From Rosenbergiella metrosideri (GTDB lineage: Bacteria; Pseudomonadota; Gammaproteobacteria; Enterobacterales; Enterobacteriaceae), in NCBI RefSeq assembly GCF_022602565.1, contig NZ_JALBCV010000005.1, positions 1-64,000 of the forward strand: a stretch of 64,000 nucleotides of DNA, given 5' to 3'. The notes below the pieces were generated by a model. That model saw only the letters and a list, made by a program, of their open reading frames with translations. It did no database searches and had not been told where the DNA came from. The position numbers were made by a program, and so were the translations under genes. This document shows positions 1 to 9,902 of this stretch, piece after piece. Positions within the stretch are counted from its first letter, which is position 1; each line of letters starts with the position of its first letter.

Positions 1-1170
<1,170 letters not shown>

Positions 1171-1268
1171 ACAACGCCAGAGGCGTTTTGGATTGAGAGA
1201 TTTATCAGCGCGTTGACAGATTAAAGAATAAGCAGGTAATCGAATAATTTCGGTTACTTTACAGAATT

Positions 1269-1388
1269 TGCCTGGCGGCACTAGCGCGGTGGTCCCACCT
1301 GACCCCATGCCGAACTCAGAAGTGAAACGCCGTAGCGCCGATGGTAGTGTGGGGCCTCCCCATGCGAGAGTAGGGAACTGCCAGGCAT
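1269..1388 (+). rRNA. rrf: 5S ribosomal RNA
   Basis: The 120-nt sequence starts TGCCTGGCGGC and ends CTGCCAGGCAT, so its two ends pair as in enterobacterial 5S rRNA, and it contains the conserved CCGAACTCAGAAGTGAAACG block. It follows 23S after a 98-nt spacer. No tRNA gene is visible between 23S and 5S or after 5S. Confidence 0.98.
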
Positions 1389-1399
1389 CCAATAAGTCG

Positions 1400-1428
1400 A
1401 AAAGGCCATCCTCACGGATGGCCTTTTT
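1400..1428 (+). terminator. Rho-independent terminator of the rRNA operon
   Basis: AAAAGGCCATCC, a TCAC loop, then GGATGGCCTTTTT forms a perfect GC-rich hairpin ending in a T run 12 nt after 5S. This is the usual end of an rrn transcript. Confidence 0.93.
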
Positions 1429-1447
1429 GCGTTGGCTATAAAAATAG

Positions 1448-1600
1448 TCAAATAGAAACATCACTCCAAGTACAGTTAATGGTTTTTCCTGCATTGGCAC
1501 ACTTACCATTATGTAACGTTGGTTGGTCCGGTGTTTTTTCTTTCTTTGCCGCACAGCTTACCAATAGAAGCACAGCGAATAAAAAAAGTATCTTCTTCAT
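1448..1600 (-). CDS. Small predicted lipoprotein (50 aa)
   Basis: Read on the minus strand, ATG at 1600 opens a 50-codon frame ending in TGA at 1448. The product starts MKKILFLFAVLLLVSCAAKK. A charged N-terminus is followed by a hydrophobic segment and a lipobox LVSC, so Cys16 would be lipidated by Lgt and cleaved by LspA. Ala at +2 predicts outer-membrane sorting by Lol. The mature part is about 35 residues with two more cysteines, in a GKCANAG...INCTW context, that could form a disulfide. AAGGA lies 6 nt upstream of the start. The gene converges on the rRNA terminator. I do not recognise the family, and the function is unknown. It resembles the many entericidin-sized lipoproteins only in layout. 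Confidence 0.72.
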   Translation of the reverse strand: MKKILFLFAVLLLVSCAAKKEKTPDQPTLHNGKCANAGKTINCTWSDVSI

Positions 1601-1715
1601 TGTCTCATTCCTTATTACTGTATCCGTAATTTTAGCATGTAATAGTGCCCATCTCGTCGGATTGTCGCAGAAATGACTATACTGGCTTTTTACCTCAATA
1701 TTAGGCTGGCTAACT

Positions 1716-2627
1716 ATGTCAAAGAAAGCTCAACTCGATACTCTTACCACTCCTCAGCGTTATCCATATAGAGCGATAGCACCAACGTCGTCTCAACGCT
1801 GGCCGAATGGAAAAGGGCTAGCGCTATATGTCGCAATGAATCTCGAACACTTTACGTTCGATTCGTTAGAAGGGGCAAAGCTATCGACTAATGCCAGTTA
1901 TCCAGATGTATTGAACTACAGTTGGCGGGATTACGGGAATAGAGTTGGAGGTTGGCACCTAGCCGAATTGTTTGAAACATTACAGATCCCTCCTGCAGTG
2001 ATCGCGAATACGTCGATCATTGATTATTGTCCAGCGTTACTCGAGCGATGGTTATCACTACCCGAAAGTGAACTGATCGGCCATGGGCATACTAATTCAC
2101 AACGACAAGGTGAACTTTCGTTGAACGAGGAGGATAAAATGATTGCTTACTGTTTACAGCGTCTCACAGCCTATAACAAATCAGTCAAAGGATGGTTATC
2201 ACCTTGGATATCAGAGAGTTTCAATACACCTGAATTATTGGCCAAACATCAGTTTAGCTACACCTTAAATTGGGCACACGATGATATGCCAACCCCATTT
2301 TCGACAGAGAATGGTTCCTTGCTTTCTATTCCTTACCCACAAGAAATCAATGATATACCGACGATTATCCCCAATGGGGCTACAATAGATACGTTTTGTC
2401 AGATGATTGAATACCAATTCGAAGAGTTGTTAGTACGGAGTCAACATTCGCCTCAAGTGATGGGAATAGCGTTACATCCCTACATTGTGGGTCAACCCTA
2501 CCGCTTTTTCCGCTTGAAACAAATATTGAAAAAGTTGTTGGCGCGTCGTGAAGAGTATTGGTTAACGACACCAGGTAAGATAGCTGAACATTATTCATTA
2601 TCAGCCGAAAAAATGATGACAAGGTAG
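1716..2627 (+). CDS. Polysaccharide deacetylase (PuuE/CE4-like) family protein
   Basis: The 303-aa protein has the layout of NodB/PuuE-like deacetylases that lack a signal peptide. The N-terminal RYPYRAI and RWPNGKGLALYVAMNLE stretch resembles the start of allantoinase/PuuE proteins, and IGHGHTNS at about residues 127-134 matches the metal-binding H-x-x-x-H type motif. A C-terminal GIALHPYIVGQPYRF matches the family's last motif. PuuE family members hydrolyse cyclic or acyl amides such as allantoin; others deacetylate polysaccharides. The N-terminal catalytic Asp-Asp pair of true CE4 enzymes is not obvious, so the substrate cannot be named. No partner gene is adjacent, and it appears to be a single transcription unit ending at a hairpin at 2642-2676. 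The ribosome-binding site before ATG 1716 is weak. Confidence 0.75.
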   Translation: MSKKAQLDTLTTPQRYPYRAIAPTSSQRWPNGKGLALYVAMNLEHFTFDSLEGAKLSTNASYPDVLNYSWRDYGNRVGGWHLAELFETLQIPPAVIANTSIIDYCPALLERWLSLPESELIGHGHTNSQRQGELSLNEEDKMIAYCLQRLTAYNKSVKGWLSPWISESFNTPELLAKHQFSYTLNWAHDDMPTPFSTENGSLLSIPYPQEINDIPTIIPNGATIDTFCQMIEYQFEELLVRSQHSPQVMGIALHPYIVGQPYRFFRLKQILKKLLARREEYWLTTPGKIAEHYSLSAEKMMTR

Positions 2628-2641
2628 TATAGGTCAAGCTA

Positions 2642-2676
2642 GCTCAAGGGTTCTTACTGCTAATGAACTCTTGAGC
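2642..2676. terminator. Inverted repeat, possible terminator after the deacetylase gene
   Basis: GCTCAAGGGTTC pairs with GAACTCTTGAGC (11 of 12 positions) across an 11-nt loop. It sits between two convergent genes (2627 on plus, 2714 on minus). The following bases are only AATTTACT, so termination efficiency is uncertain. Confidence 0.45.
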
Positions 2677-2713
2677 AATTTACTGATCACTATCCTGAGT
2701 CGCTGCTCGGTGA

Positions 2714-3373
2714 TTATATTTTGATTTTATCTAGCGGCGATTTTTTTGAGGCTGAAGAAGAGTGGAAATGCCTCCAATGAGGATCTTGTGCTGCAGAGAG
2801 TAGCTCATAATCGCCGCGGGTATCGCCCCAAGCACGTAGATGATAATTTCCTAAAGGACCGTAGACTTGCTCTAAACGAGAAACCTTATGTGCACAACGG
2901 CAGTTATTACCAGAGATTTTACCCGTTAACTTTCCATCAATAACTTCTAATTGAGTACTGATTAAGTTGATCCCTAATTGATCCGCAAAAGGTCGTAAAA
3001 CGATCTCCGGAGAGGCGGAACAAAGTGTCACAGTAGCACCAGTGTTCAATTCAGCCGCAACGGCGAGTAAACCTTTCGGACGCATAAGTTTTTTAAAATA
3101 TTTACGGCAGTAGGCATCCGCTTTCTCTTTTACCCACCTTTCTTCTATATCCTTCATAAAAGTATGAATTAGCACTTCTTTAAGCTCATCCCGCGTTAAT
3201 TTACGGCGTAAGCAACGAAGCGTTGGGAAAACCAAATGCAGCATTTTTCGAGTAAAACGTCGACGGCCAAAGGCGAAACGTAAAAAGGGGATAAAGCTAT
3301 CGTGTCGCGTGAGTGTCCCGTCGAAATCGAAAACAGAGAGCGTCGGCGCGTTCCCCAATGTCTTGCCTGCCAT
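2714..3373 (-). CDS. HAD-IB family phosphatase (SerB/PgpC-like)
   Basis: The roughly 219-aa protein carries all HAD motifs of the phosphoserine-phosphatase-like IB subfamily. FDFDGTLT near the N-terminus supplies the nucleophilic Asp. CSASPE is the motif II region, HKVSRLEQVYG supplies the motif III lysine, and WGDTRGDYELL is motif IV with two aspartates. It most resembles enterobacterial YfhB/PgpC (phosphatidylglycerophosphatase C-like) and related IB hydrolases, but there is no clear membrane anchor, so the substrate is open. The frame extends upstream to 3451. ATG at 3373 is preferred because it has GGATGG a few bases upstream and places the DFDGT motif at a normal distance from the start; ATG 3382 is also possible. 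The gene diverges from the sugar kinase operon. Confidence 0.7.
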   Translation of the reverse strand: MAGKTLGNAPTLSVFDFDGTLTRHDSFIPFLRFAFGRRRFTRKMLHLVFPTLRCLRRKLTRDELKEVLIHTFMKDIEERWVKEKADAYCRKYFKKLMRPKGLLAVAAELNTGATVTLCSASPEIVLRPFADQLGINLISTQLEVIDGKLTGKISGNNCRCAHKVSRLEQVYGPLGNYHLRAWGDTRGDYELLSAAQDPHWRHFHSSSASKKSPLDKIKI

Positions 3374-3471
3374 AGATACCATCCCAGTAAAAAGTCCGTT
3401 AATAAGGTGATCATAGCAGAACCCCCTGTTAGGGTGAATCATGTATCCCATTTATGATTCGGCTGTTTATT

Positions 3472-3485
3472 TGAAACGATTCAGC
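3472..3485 (-). promoter_or_regulatory. Cra (FruR)-like operator
   Basis: On the minus strand the 14 bases read GCTGAATCGTTTCA, a full match to the Cra consensus GCTGAAWCGWTTCA. It lies in the divergent region between the HAD gene and the kinase/sugar-porter operon. Cra is displaced by fructose-1-phosphate or fructose-1,6-bisphosphate, which fits control of sugar uptake genes. Binding is inferred from the sequence only. Confidence 0.6.
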
Positions 3486-3509
3486 TTAGTCGGCTAAGTT
3501 AGCTCAAAC

Positions 3510-3529
3510 ATTATGATCCAGCTCACATT
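3510..3529 (+). promoter_or_regulatory. CRP-like site upstream of the kinase/sugar porter operon
   Basis: TATGA-TCCAGC-TCACA matches the CRP palindrome TGTGA-N6-TCACA with one mismatch and has AT-rich flanks. It lies about 90 bp before the kinase start, a normal position for cAMP-CRP activation of a carbohydrate operon. A second signal, Cra, is 25 bp further upstream. Confidence 0.5.
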
Positions 3530-3616
3530 TCCATCCTTGTTATTGGAGTGTTTTGTAAATGTTATTTAAGTTATTAGTACTTTGAAGCTTTCTATTTCCG
3601 CCCGGATAGACCTCTT

Positions 3617-4234
3617 ATGATTGATGACAATGCATTACGACAACTCCGTCAATGGAGCGAAGGCGATAGCCGCTATATCCTTGGCATTGTTGGCTTACCC
3701 GGAGCAGGTAAATCAACATTAACCGACTGGTTAAAAAAGCAGTTCGCTGAAACATTAGTTGTTATCCCCATGGATGGTTTTCACCTTGCTAACAACCAAC
3801 TCAAACGCTTAGGCCGTCTACAGCATAAAGGCTCCCCAGATACTTTCGATGTCAGTGGTTACCACGCGTTATTGCATCGAGTTAAACAGGCTTATCGGCA
3901 AGAGACCGTTTATGCTCCCAGCTTTCATCGAGAAATTGAAGAATCGATCGCTGGGGAAATCGCAATACCTGCAGAGACTCGCTTAATTATTACTGAAGGA
4001 AACTATTTATTATTAGAAGAGAATGGCTGGGCAGCAACGCCTTCGTTCTTGGATCACACTTGGTTCATTCATGTCGATGAAACTCAGCGATTGCAGCAAC
4101 TTAAGCGCAGGCATATGGAATTTGGTCGTAGTGATCAAGAGGCAGAACAGTGGATTGCAACGACCGACCAGCCTAACTCAGAACGCATTCAGGCTACCGC
4201 TGAACGTGCGGATAAACAAATTTTTATCAAATAA
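3617..4234 (+). CDS. P-loop kinase of the YggC/pantothenate-kinase-like family (probable sugar kinase)
   Basis: This 205-aa protein has a Walker A motif GLPGAGKST near residue 27 and a VIPMDGFHLAN segment typical of the YggC/FrcK and uridine/pantothenate-kinase-like fold. YAPSFHREIEE and LIITEGNYLLLEE follow, where the conserved acidic and substrate-contact residues sit. Enterobacterial members are annotated as nucleoside/nucleotide kinase family proteins, and some act on fructose or other sugars. It is 29 bp upstream of a sugar porter on the same strand and downstream of Cra-like and CRP-like sites, so phosphorylation of the imported sugar is the most likely job. The exact substrate is inference. 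ATG at 3617 is used. Confidence 0.75.
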   Translation: MIDDNALRQLRQWSEGDSRYILGIVGLPGAGKSTLTDWLKKQFAETLVVIPMDGFHLANNQLKRLGRLQHKGSPDTFDVSGYHALLHRVKQAYRQETVYAPSFHREIEESIAGEIAIPAETRLIITEGNYLLLEENGWAATPSFLDHTWFIHVDETQRLQQLKRRHMEFGRSDQEAEQWIATTDQPNSERIQATAERADKQIFIK

Positions 4235-4263
4235 TAACGACAATTAAAATTTAGGGGAACGCT

Positions 4264-5649
4264 ATGGGAAAAACAATGGAGAGGCAGCTCGAAAAGCCTA
4301 ATCCGATTATCGTGGTATGGATTGCCGTCATTGCGGCATTGGGTGGGCTATTATTCGGCTACGACACCGGAGTGATTGGTGTTGCATTACTCGGATTGGG
4401 TAAAGCATTCGCGATGGATGATACGGTTAAACAACTTGTTACCGGAGCCATTATCTTTGGCGCTATATTTGGGTGTTTAGGCACTGGGCCGTTTTCTGAC
4501 CGCCTTGGCCGCCGTAAAATGGTTATCTTTGTCGCAATCCTCTTTGCGGTAGGTTCTATCGCTTCAGCTATGTCGCCAAATGTCACTATCTTAATTATTT
4601 CACGTTTTATCCTTGGCCTCTCTGCTGGGAGTTCGACACAAATCATTCCCGTCTACATTGCTGAAGTGGCACCACCCAAGCATCGTGGCAAGATGGTGGT
4701 CTTGTTCCAATTTATGGTGGTATTCGGGATTACCGTCGCTTATGCCAGTGGCTTTGTACTCGGCGATCATTGGCGATGGATGTTTGGTTTAGGGGTTATC
4801 CCTGCATTAATTTTATTATCCGGTATGGTGTTTTTACCTGAAAGTCCACGCTGGTTAGTGATGCGTAAACGTGATGATGAAGCACTGCGTATTTTAACCC
4901 GTGTCCGCGGTACCAATGCTTTAGCCCAGCAAGAAATTGAAGAGATACATACCGTCGCCAATCAACCGGAAGGGTCATGGCGTGACTTAGCTCAACCATG
5001 GATTCGTCCCGCCGTAGTGGTGGGTGCCGCCATAGCGATGTTTTCACAAATTACCGGTAATAACGCCTTAATCTATTATGCACCGACCATCCTTACCCAT
5101 GCTGGATTTTCTAATCAAGCCGCAATTCTTGGCACTGGTCTGAGTACTTTGCTCGTGGTGATTATGACTGTTATCGGCAGTATTTTGGTCGATAAAATAG
5201 GGCGTCGCCGCTACCTTCTTTGGACAATCCCCGGTTCGATTGTCGCATTACTGGTGATGGGTTACCTCTTTTTAGGTAATGGCCCACAAAATCAAGTCAG
5301 TCAAATTATGGTCGTGGTCTGTTTAGCGGCTTATCTTATGCTGAACTGCGGCGGGTTTGGTGTATGTATATGGTTGATCAACGCGGAAGTTTATCCATTA
5401 TTCGTACGAGGGAAAGGCGCAAGCTTAGGGGCATTCAGCCACTGGATTTTCGATTTATTGGTGACACTGACCACATTAAGTCTCGTTACCTGGTTAGGTG
5501 CCTCTTATACCTTCTGGTTGTACGCCCTTATCTCGATAGGCGCTCTGGTTTTCATTATCTATCTTGTGCCAGAAACGAAAGGAAAAAGCTTGGAGCAAAT
5601 TGAGCAAGATCTGAAGAATAAAAAATTCTATGCGTTTCAGAATAAGTGA
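4264..5649 (+). CDS. Sugar porter, major facilitator superfamily (GalP/XylE-like)
   Basis: The 461-aa protein has twelve predicted membrane segments and the sugar-porter signatures in order: GYDTGVIGVALL in helix 1, DRLGRRK in loop 2-3, PESPRWLV after helix 6, the duplicated DKIGRRR in loop 8-9, and PETKGKSLEQIE at the C-terminus. Members are H+-sugar symporters of the inner membrane. A good AGGGGA is 5 nt before ATG 4264. It forms an operon with the kinase just upstream, so uptake followed by phosphorylation is likely. The substrate (hexose, pentose or polyol) cannot be read from the sequence. A hairpin at 5656-5681 follows. Confidence 0.88.
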   Translation: MGKTMERQLEKPNPIIVVWIAVIAALGGLLFGYDTGVIGVALLGLGKAFAMDDTVKQLVTGAIIFGAIFGCLGTGPFSDRLGRRKMVIFVAILFAVGSIASAMSPNVTILIISRFILGLSAGSSTQIIPVYIAEVAPPKHRGKMVVLFQFMVVFGITVAYASGFVLGDHWRWMFGLGVIPALILLSGMVFLPESPRWLVMRKRDDEALRILTRVRGTNALAQQEIEEIHTVANQPEGSWRDLAQPWIRPAVVVGAAIAMFSQITGNNALIYYAPTILTHAGFSNQAAILGTGLSTLLVVIMTVIGSILVDKIGRRRYLLWTIPGSIVALLVMGYLFLGNGPQNQVSQIMVVVCLAAYLMLNCGGFGVCIWLINAEVYPLFVRGKGASLGAFSHWIFDLLVTLTTLSLVTWLGASYTFWLYALISIGALVFIIYLVPETKGKSLEQIEQDLKNKKFYAFQNK

Positions 5650-5655
5650 AAAACA

Positions 5656-5681
5656 TACCCTCTCCTAAGTAGGAGGGGGTA
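5656..5681. terminator. Bidirectional terminator-like hairpin
   Basis: TACCCTCTCCT pairs with AGGAGGGGGTA across an AAGT loop, exactly between the convergent sugar porter and fimbrial operon stop codons. On the minus strand it is followed by TATGTTTTT. A shared terminator is likely. Confidence 0.65.
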
Positions 5682-6209
5682 TTACTGATAGGTCAATGTG
5701 AAGGTTGCATCTGCATTGGCCGTTCCTGCAGTCACGCCAGTTCCATAAGTCACATAGTTGGCGAAGAAGTTCATATTGACAGCTCCTGAAGAATCAATTG
5801 TTATGGGATTCATCATTTGATTCAAAGAAATTGTATTTTGATTGCTGTCAGAAATCTCAATGACAACATTTTTCGCAGTTGAATCCGCCGTTAAGGCTAG
5901 ATAATTACTGTTAGTCGAATCTGCAGTACCTAAAAACGATAGGGCAACGGTATTTGAGTTACAACCTGATAAAGATATTGAAAACGGAACAGGGCGAGTC
6001 TTCTTATTTTTGGTTAGCTCGCTGGTATTCCAAGTCCCTAAAGGAACTATTTGATTCGAGGATGCAGAAGAGACGGTGCAGCTCCATTGGTAAATGTTTG
6101 CCGTCCACCTAATATTTACTGTCCCAACCGGGTCTGCGTGTGACTGAACGCTTAGGGCAACGCTAATAATCCCTAGTCCGAAAGAACGCGCAATTGATTT
6201 GAATATCAT
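5682..6209 (-). CDS. Fimbrial subunit (type 1 pilin family), distal gene of the operon
   Basis: The 175-aa protein has a signal peptide ending around SVQSHA, then an immunoglobulin-like pilin domain with the paired cysteines (WSCTVSS near residue 43 and SGCNSN near residue 84) that form the conserved pilin disulfide. The C-terminus GTANADATFTLTYQ is the beta-zipper motif read by the chaperone-usher machinery. It is the last gene of the six-gene operon and begins 9 nt after the adhesin gene. AAGGTG precedes its ATG. The position suggests a minor or adaptor subunit at the tip or base of the fimbria. It closely follows the major-subunit fold and is not obviously truncated. Confidence 0.85.
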   Translation of the reverse strand: MIFKSIARSFGLGIISVALSVQSHADPVGTVNIRWTANIYQWSCTVSSASSNQIVPLGTWNTSELTKNKKTRPVPFSISLSGCNSNTVALSFLGTADSTNSNYLALTADSTAKNVVIEISDSNQNTISLNQMMNPITIDSSGAVNMNFFANYVTYGTGVTAGTANADATFTLTYQ

Positions 6210-6218
6210 GTTTCACCT

Positions 6219-7247
6219 TTATTGAAAATCTGCACGTAAATACCCTGCTGCAGTAGCGCTTCCCACGCTTGGTAATTTTCCAGTTACACTAACTGGCCAA
6301 GACTGTATTGTTACATTTGATGAATAGTTATCATCTAATTTAAAAGGAATATTACTTGTATTGTCGTTAGGTACTAGGGGGACACCATTAGAATTCGCTA
6401 ACTGAAAACCTACATCAGGGTTATCAGAGACTACGATATTATCTTTGATATTACTGGCCTCTAACCGTAACGTCAGAGTGCTCTGTGCGGCAATATCATT
6501 ACATTTAATCGAGATGTTTTTCGTTTGAGTCTTAGCGCTAGAGAGCTTTTGACCTGCACCAGCATCTTTAAAAGACTGTGCATTTAGAGAACCGAAGTTG
6601 AATTCAATAGTTGTGCCGGCGTTCAATGTACAAGTTTGATTTACTGATAAAGAAGCGTTTAAGTTAATTTGGACTATTGGTGTTCCTAAACCCATTCCCG
6701 GCCCCCCTTGGTTACCATATAGATACGCAATAGGTTCATTCACTAAAAAGCTACTACCGATAAACCGTTTTTTAATTCGCAATTTGATTTTGACTTGTGA
6801 TCCTGATGCTGCGGGGCTTGAGGTTAGACAACTCGCATCACAATTATTGGAGATATCGGTGAAGGGGACACCTCTATAATTACTTGTGCCTGAGGTCTTA
6901 TTATAGATTGCTATTTGAGATGAAACTTGTAAGTAATTGTTATCCTGGAGGTTATACCATACTGAACCATCTGCATCGGTGGAACCCATAGTCATCGTTT
7001 GTGCAGGTGTACCACTATAGTAAGTTGCCCTATTTGTGCAATCCCCAGCGATTGAATAGCGGATACTGGACGATAGTTGCTGAGGATCTGTGCTATAGCC
7101 AACAGTATTGTTTGCAGCAGTTAACGTAAATTGGAATGGATAGTTAACTGTCCCTGTGGTGGCAGTACAATGGACGGCTTCAGCATTACGCATAAATATT
7201 GAGGCTAAAATTAAGAACATATAGGTGAGTAACTTTTTTATTTTCAT
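6219..7247 (-). CDS. Fimbrial tip adhesin-like protein
   Basis: The 342-aa protein is twice the size of a pilin, with a signal peptide (MKIKKLLTYMFLILASIFM..AEA), an N-terminal region of about 180 residues with several cysteines (VHCTATTG, GDCTNR, NNCDASCL), and a C-terminal pilin domain starting near NQTCTLNAGTTIEF. Two-domain architecture of this type is typical of tip adhesins such as FimH-like proteins, with a ligand-binding lectin domain plus a pilin domain. It lies directly downstream of the usher gene, the usual adhesin place. GAGG lies 5 nt before the ATG. The N-terminal domain does not match a receptor-specific family that I recognise, so its ligand is unknown. Confidence 0.75.
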   Translation of the reverse strand: MKIKKLLTYMFLILASIFMRNAEAVHCTATTGTVNYPFQFTLTAANNTVGYSTDPQQLSSSIRYSIAGDCTNRATYYSGTPAQTMTMGSTDADGSVWYNLQDNNYLQVSSQIAIYNKTSGTSNYRGVPFTDISNNCDASCLTSSPAASGSQVKIKLRIKKRFIGSSFLVNEPIAYLYGNQGGPGMGLGTPIVQINLNASLSVNQTCTLNAGTTIEFNFGSLNAQSFKDAGAGQKLSSAKTQTKNISIKCNDIAAQSTLTLRLEASNIKDNIVVSDNPDVGFQLANSNGVPLVPNDNTSNIPFKLDDNYSSNVTIQSWPVSVTGKLPSVGSATAAGYLRADFQ

Positions 7248-7264
7248 ATTAGCCTCATAGCAGA

Positions 7265-9880
7265 TTATTTACATTCAATGCTAAGTGTATTGATTTGAAC
7301 ATTTTTACTATCAGGGCTCAGCGCATAATTTGCTTCACATTGCGTATCGTGAGTACTGCCCCATTTAACGATTAGCTTTCCAGTTTGCGCTAACCCGCTT
7401 AAATAAACTTGCCCATTATCAGCCACTACACTCGACACATTTGAGCTAGGAGCATCTACCGATGCCCCAAACGGTATTGGATGCTGATTATGTGAGAGTG
7501 TAATTAGTGCTCTCTGTCCTATACGCGTCTTGAACGATGCTCGAACTAACGCCCCGCGGGTTGGTACTAGATTTCTAACGTTATCGTTAATATCTGTATT
7601 AAAATTCATAGTTTGTGTATCCAATGCCACCCTATTAAGCCTATATACGTTAGCATAAGGGATTACTGTATAACCCCGAAAATCTGTAGCAACGCCGGTT
7701 TGGTTTTCCAGGCTGACATCTTTAGCTCCTGGCGCTTGAACGAGAATATTTGTGTCACCTAATGGTTGACTAAAAGTTACGCCGTTTTGATGAGCAATTA
7801 CCCCGCCCGTAACTTGTAAGGTGTAGTCATGATCATTTTTTGTATAACTGTAGCCTGTGTTAACTGTACCGTAGCGGCCTTGCAGTTGTGCACTAGCATT
7901 ACCCGAATTTCCGTTATTGGTTGAATGCCCCTGCGCAACACTATAACTAAGGTTGTTATCCCTAAGCAGAGTACCATTTACCCCAGTTTGCCAAGTGTTG
8001 TTTCCATTAGAATTACGAGTAAGATTACTGTTTATATACATATTTCTCGCAATACCAGTAGTGTTATTGCTCGCAGAGGAAGGGAGAAGTTCACGGAGTG
8101 GTACGGAGACTGTTAAGGCAACGACGCGATCCTTATCTGATAAACCAACTGACTTCGTCGTTGACCAAATTAAATTATAACTAATATTGTGCCAGGAATT
8201 TGAATAACCTACTTGATAAGTTTTGTTGGAGTCGGAAGTATTCCAATAACTTTGCTCACTCATCGCAGCATAGAGTGAACCAAAATCGTTAAGACTTTGG
8301 TTCACGTTAATTTGGAAACTTCCTTTACGTGCGTAATTCAAGTTGTGATATGAGGTAGCAGTGTAAACTTGGTTACCATACTGATTATCTTCATAGCCAT
8401 ATTGATAACCTGCTATGTTCTTATAAGCTGTATCTTGTAAAGAGTAAAATCCACGTGTGGAATAACGATATCCAAGTAGCTGGAACGTTGTCCCCATCTG
8501 GTTCAACGATTTTGCATAAAGAAATCGATAAGATTGTCCTTGGTGAGTACTGTCATCTGCTAATGTGCTTCGAGCTTGGGTTGCGTCGACAGATACTGCA
8601 CCAAAAGTTCCCATATTTTTACCAAACCCAGCGGTAAAGGCTTTATAGTTTGAAGAGAGTTGAGAACCGCCGTATAGCGTAATCCCATTTCTGATGCCAG
8701 TCATTAATGTGGCTTGAGTAAAGAAAGGGGTGCCTTGGTCATCGCTACCACTACGATAATTACCAGCAACGAGATCGTATTTGATCCTACCTTCTCTCTG
8801 TAATAATGGTACTGTTGAATATGGGACAATAAAGGAATGAATTGTCCCATCTGTTTCTTGTACGGTGACCGTTAAATCACCGCTTGATGAAGTTGGGTTC
8901 ATATCATCAAAGGCAAAGGCTCCAGGAGAAACATAGGTCTGATAGATGGTGTAGCCATTTTGTGTCACTGTAACTTTGGCCCGAGTATTTGCAACTCCTC
9001 TAATAGTCGGGGCAAATCCTTGTTCACTGTCCGGGTACATAGCATCGTCGCTATAAATTCTAATCCCTCTAAAGCCAATACTATCGAATACGTCATTATT
9101 AGTATTACTGTCGCCAGCGACAAATTCACTCTTAAGCGGAATTATTGCGCGCTCAAGATAAGTGCTAACATTTGACCAGCGATTGGTACTACCGCCTTTC
9201 GACGTTTCATTGTGAGACCATGTACTATTATTTCTTAAACGCCAAGCGCCTAGATTAACGCCACTGCCTAAAGACAAGAATGCACTCTTGCCGTTAGTAC
9301 CAGAATCACCCGAAAAATCGTAGTTCATCAGTAAGGCAGGAATTCCCTCGTTCCACTCAGAAGGGGGAATATAATCACGGGAGCTCTGCCGCATCTGTGC
9401 CTGCGGAAAACTAAACTCTAGGCGTTGAGCTGAAAAATTATAATTTATGCTAGAAGAGGGGATTAACTTACCTACGTTTAAACAGGTTTTATCATTCCCA
9501 TCTAAACCGGAAAGCGTAGTTGTATTCACTCCTAAGCTCTCTAACCAATTTTCATTAATACATGGGGTTAAACCACCTGAGGATCCCCCTGCGTTAGTAA
9601 CATTACTATCGGTATTAACGAATCGTACAGTCTTTTGGCCTATAAAGTGCTGATTTACATAGATATCAACTTGATAGTTACCTTGTAATTGGCCACCTTG
9701 CTCGAATCTTGATAAGTCTGCAACTGAGACGTTTCCGTCACTCAAAAATGCTGGGTTAAAATAACTGTTAGCGACAGCAGGTTGAAAAGACAACAAAAAT
9801 GAAATAGTGATAGCACTCATCACAGGTATAAATTTGATACCTGGTCCTGTGTTAGAAAAGTAAATTTTCTGATGTTTCAT
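7265..9880 (-). CDS. Fimbrial outer-membrane usher (FimD/PapC family)
   Basis: The 871-aa protein has a signal peptide followed by SYFNPAFLS, the usual start of the mature usher N-domain. VDIYVNQHFIG and CINENWLESLGVN with paired cysteines match the periplasmic N-terminal domain. The long central part is rich in beta strands (24-stranded pore) and contains GFAPTIRGVA, TVTQNGYTIYQ and VSPGAFAFDDM, the signatures around the plug and pore. The C-terminal domain ends with a cysteine pair (TQCEANYAL and SIECK). Ushers gate secretion and ordered assembly of pilins delivered by the chaperone. Length is within the family norm, with no frameshift. It is encoded between chaperone and adhesin. Confidence 0.95.
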   Translation of the reverse strand: MKHQKIYFSNTGPGIKFIPVMSAITISFLLSFQPAVANSYFNPAFLSDGNVSVADLSRFEQGGQLQGNYQVDIYVNQHFIGQKTVRFVNTDSNVTNAGGSSGGLTPCINENWLESLGVNTTTLSGLDGNDKTCLNVGKLIPSSSINYNFSAQRLEFSFPQAQMRQSSRDYIPPSEWNEGIPALLMNYDFSGDSGTNGKSAFLSLGSGVNLGAWRLRNNSTWSHNETSKGGSTNRWSNVSTYLERAIIPLKSEFVAGDSNTNNDVFDSIGFRGIRIYSDDAMYPDSEQGFAPTIRGVANTRAKVTVTQNGYTIYQTYVSPGAFAFDDMNPTSSSGDLTVTVQETDGTIHSFIVPYSTVPLLQREGRIKYDLVAGNYRSGSDDQGTPFFTQATLMTGIRNGITLYGGSQLSSNYKAFTAGFGKNMGTFGAVSVDATQARSTLADDSTHQGQSYRFLYAKSLNQMGTTFQLLGYRYSTRGFYSLQDTAYKNIAGYQYGYEDNQYGNQVYTATSYHNLNYARKGSFQINVNQSLNDFGSLYAAMSEQSYWNTSDSNKTYQVGYSNSWHNISYNLIWSTTKSVGLSDKDRVVALTVSVPLRELLPSSASNNTTGIARNMYINSNLTRNSNGNNTWQTGVNGTLLRDNNLSYSVAQGHSTNNGNSGNASAQLQGRYGTVNTGYSYTKNDHDYTLQVTGGVIAHQNGVTFSQPLGDTNILVQAPGAKDVSLENQTGVATDFRGYTVIPYANVYRLNRVALDTQTMNFNTDINDNVRNLVPTRGALVRASFKTRIGQRALITLSHNQHPIPFGASVDAPSSNVSSVVADNGQVYLSGLAQTGKLIVKWGSTHDTQCEANYALSPDSKNVQINTLSIECK

Positions 9881-9902
9881 CGCTACTTCACCATAGGTAA
9901 AT

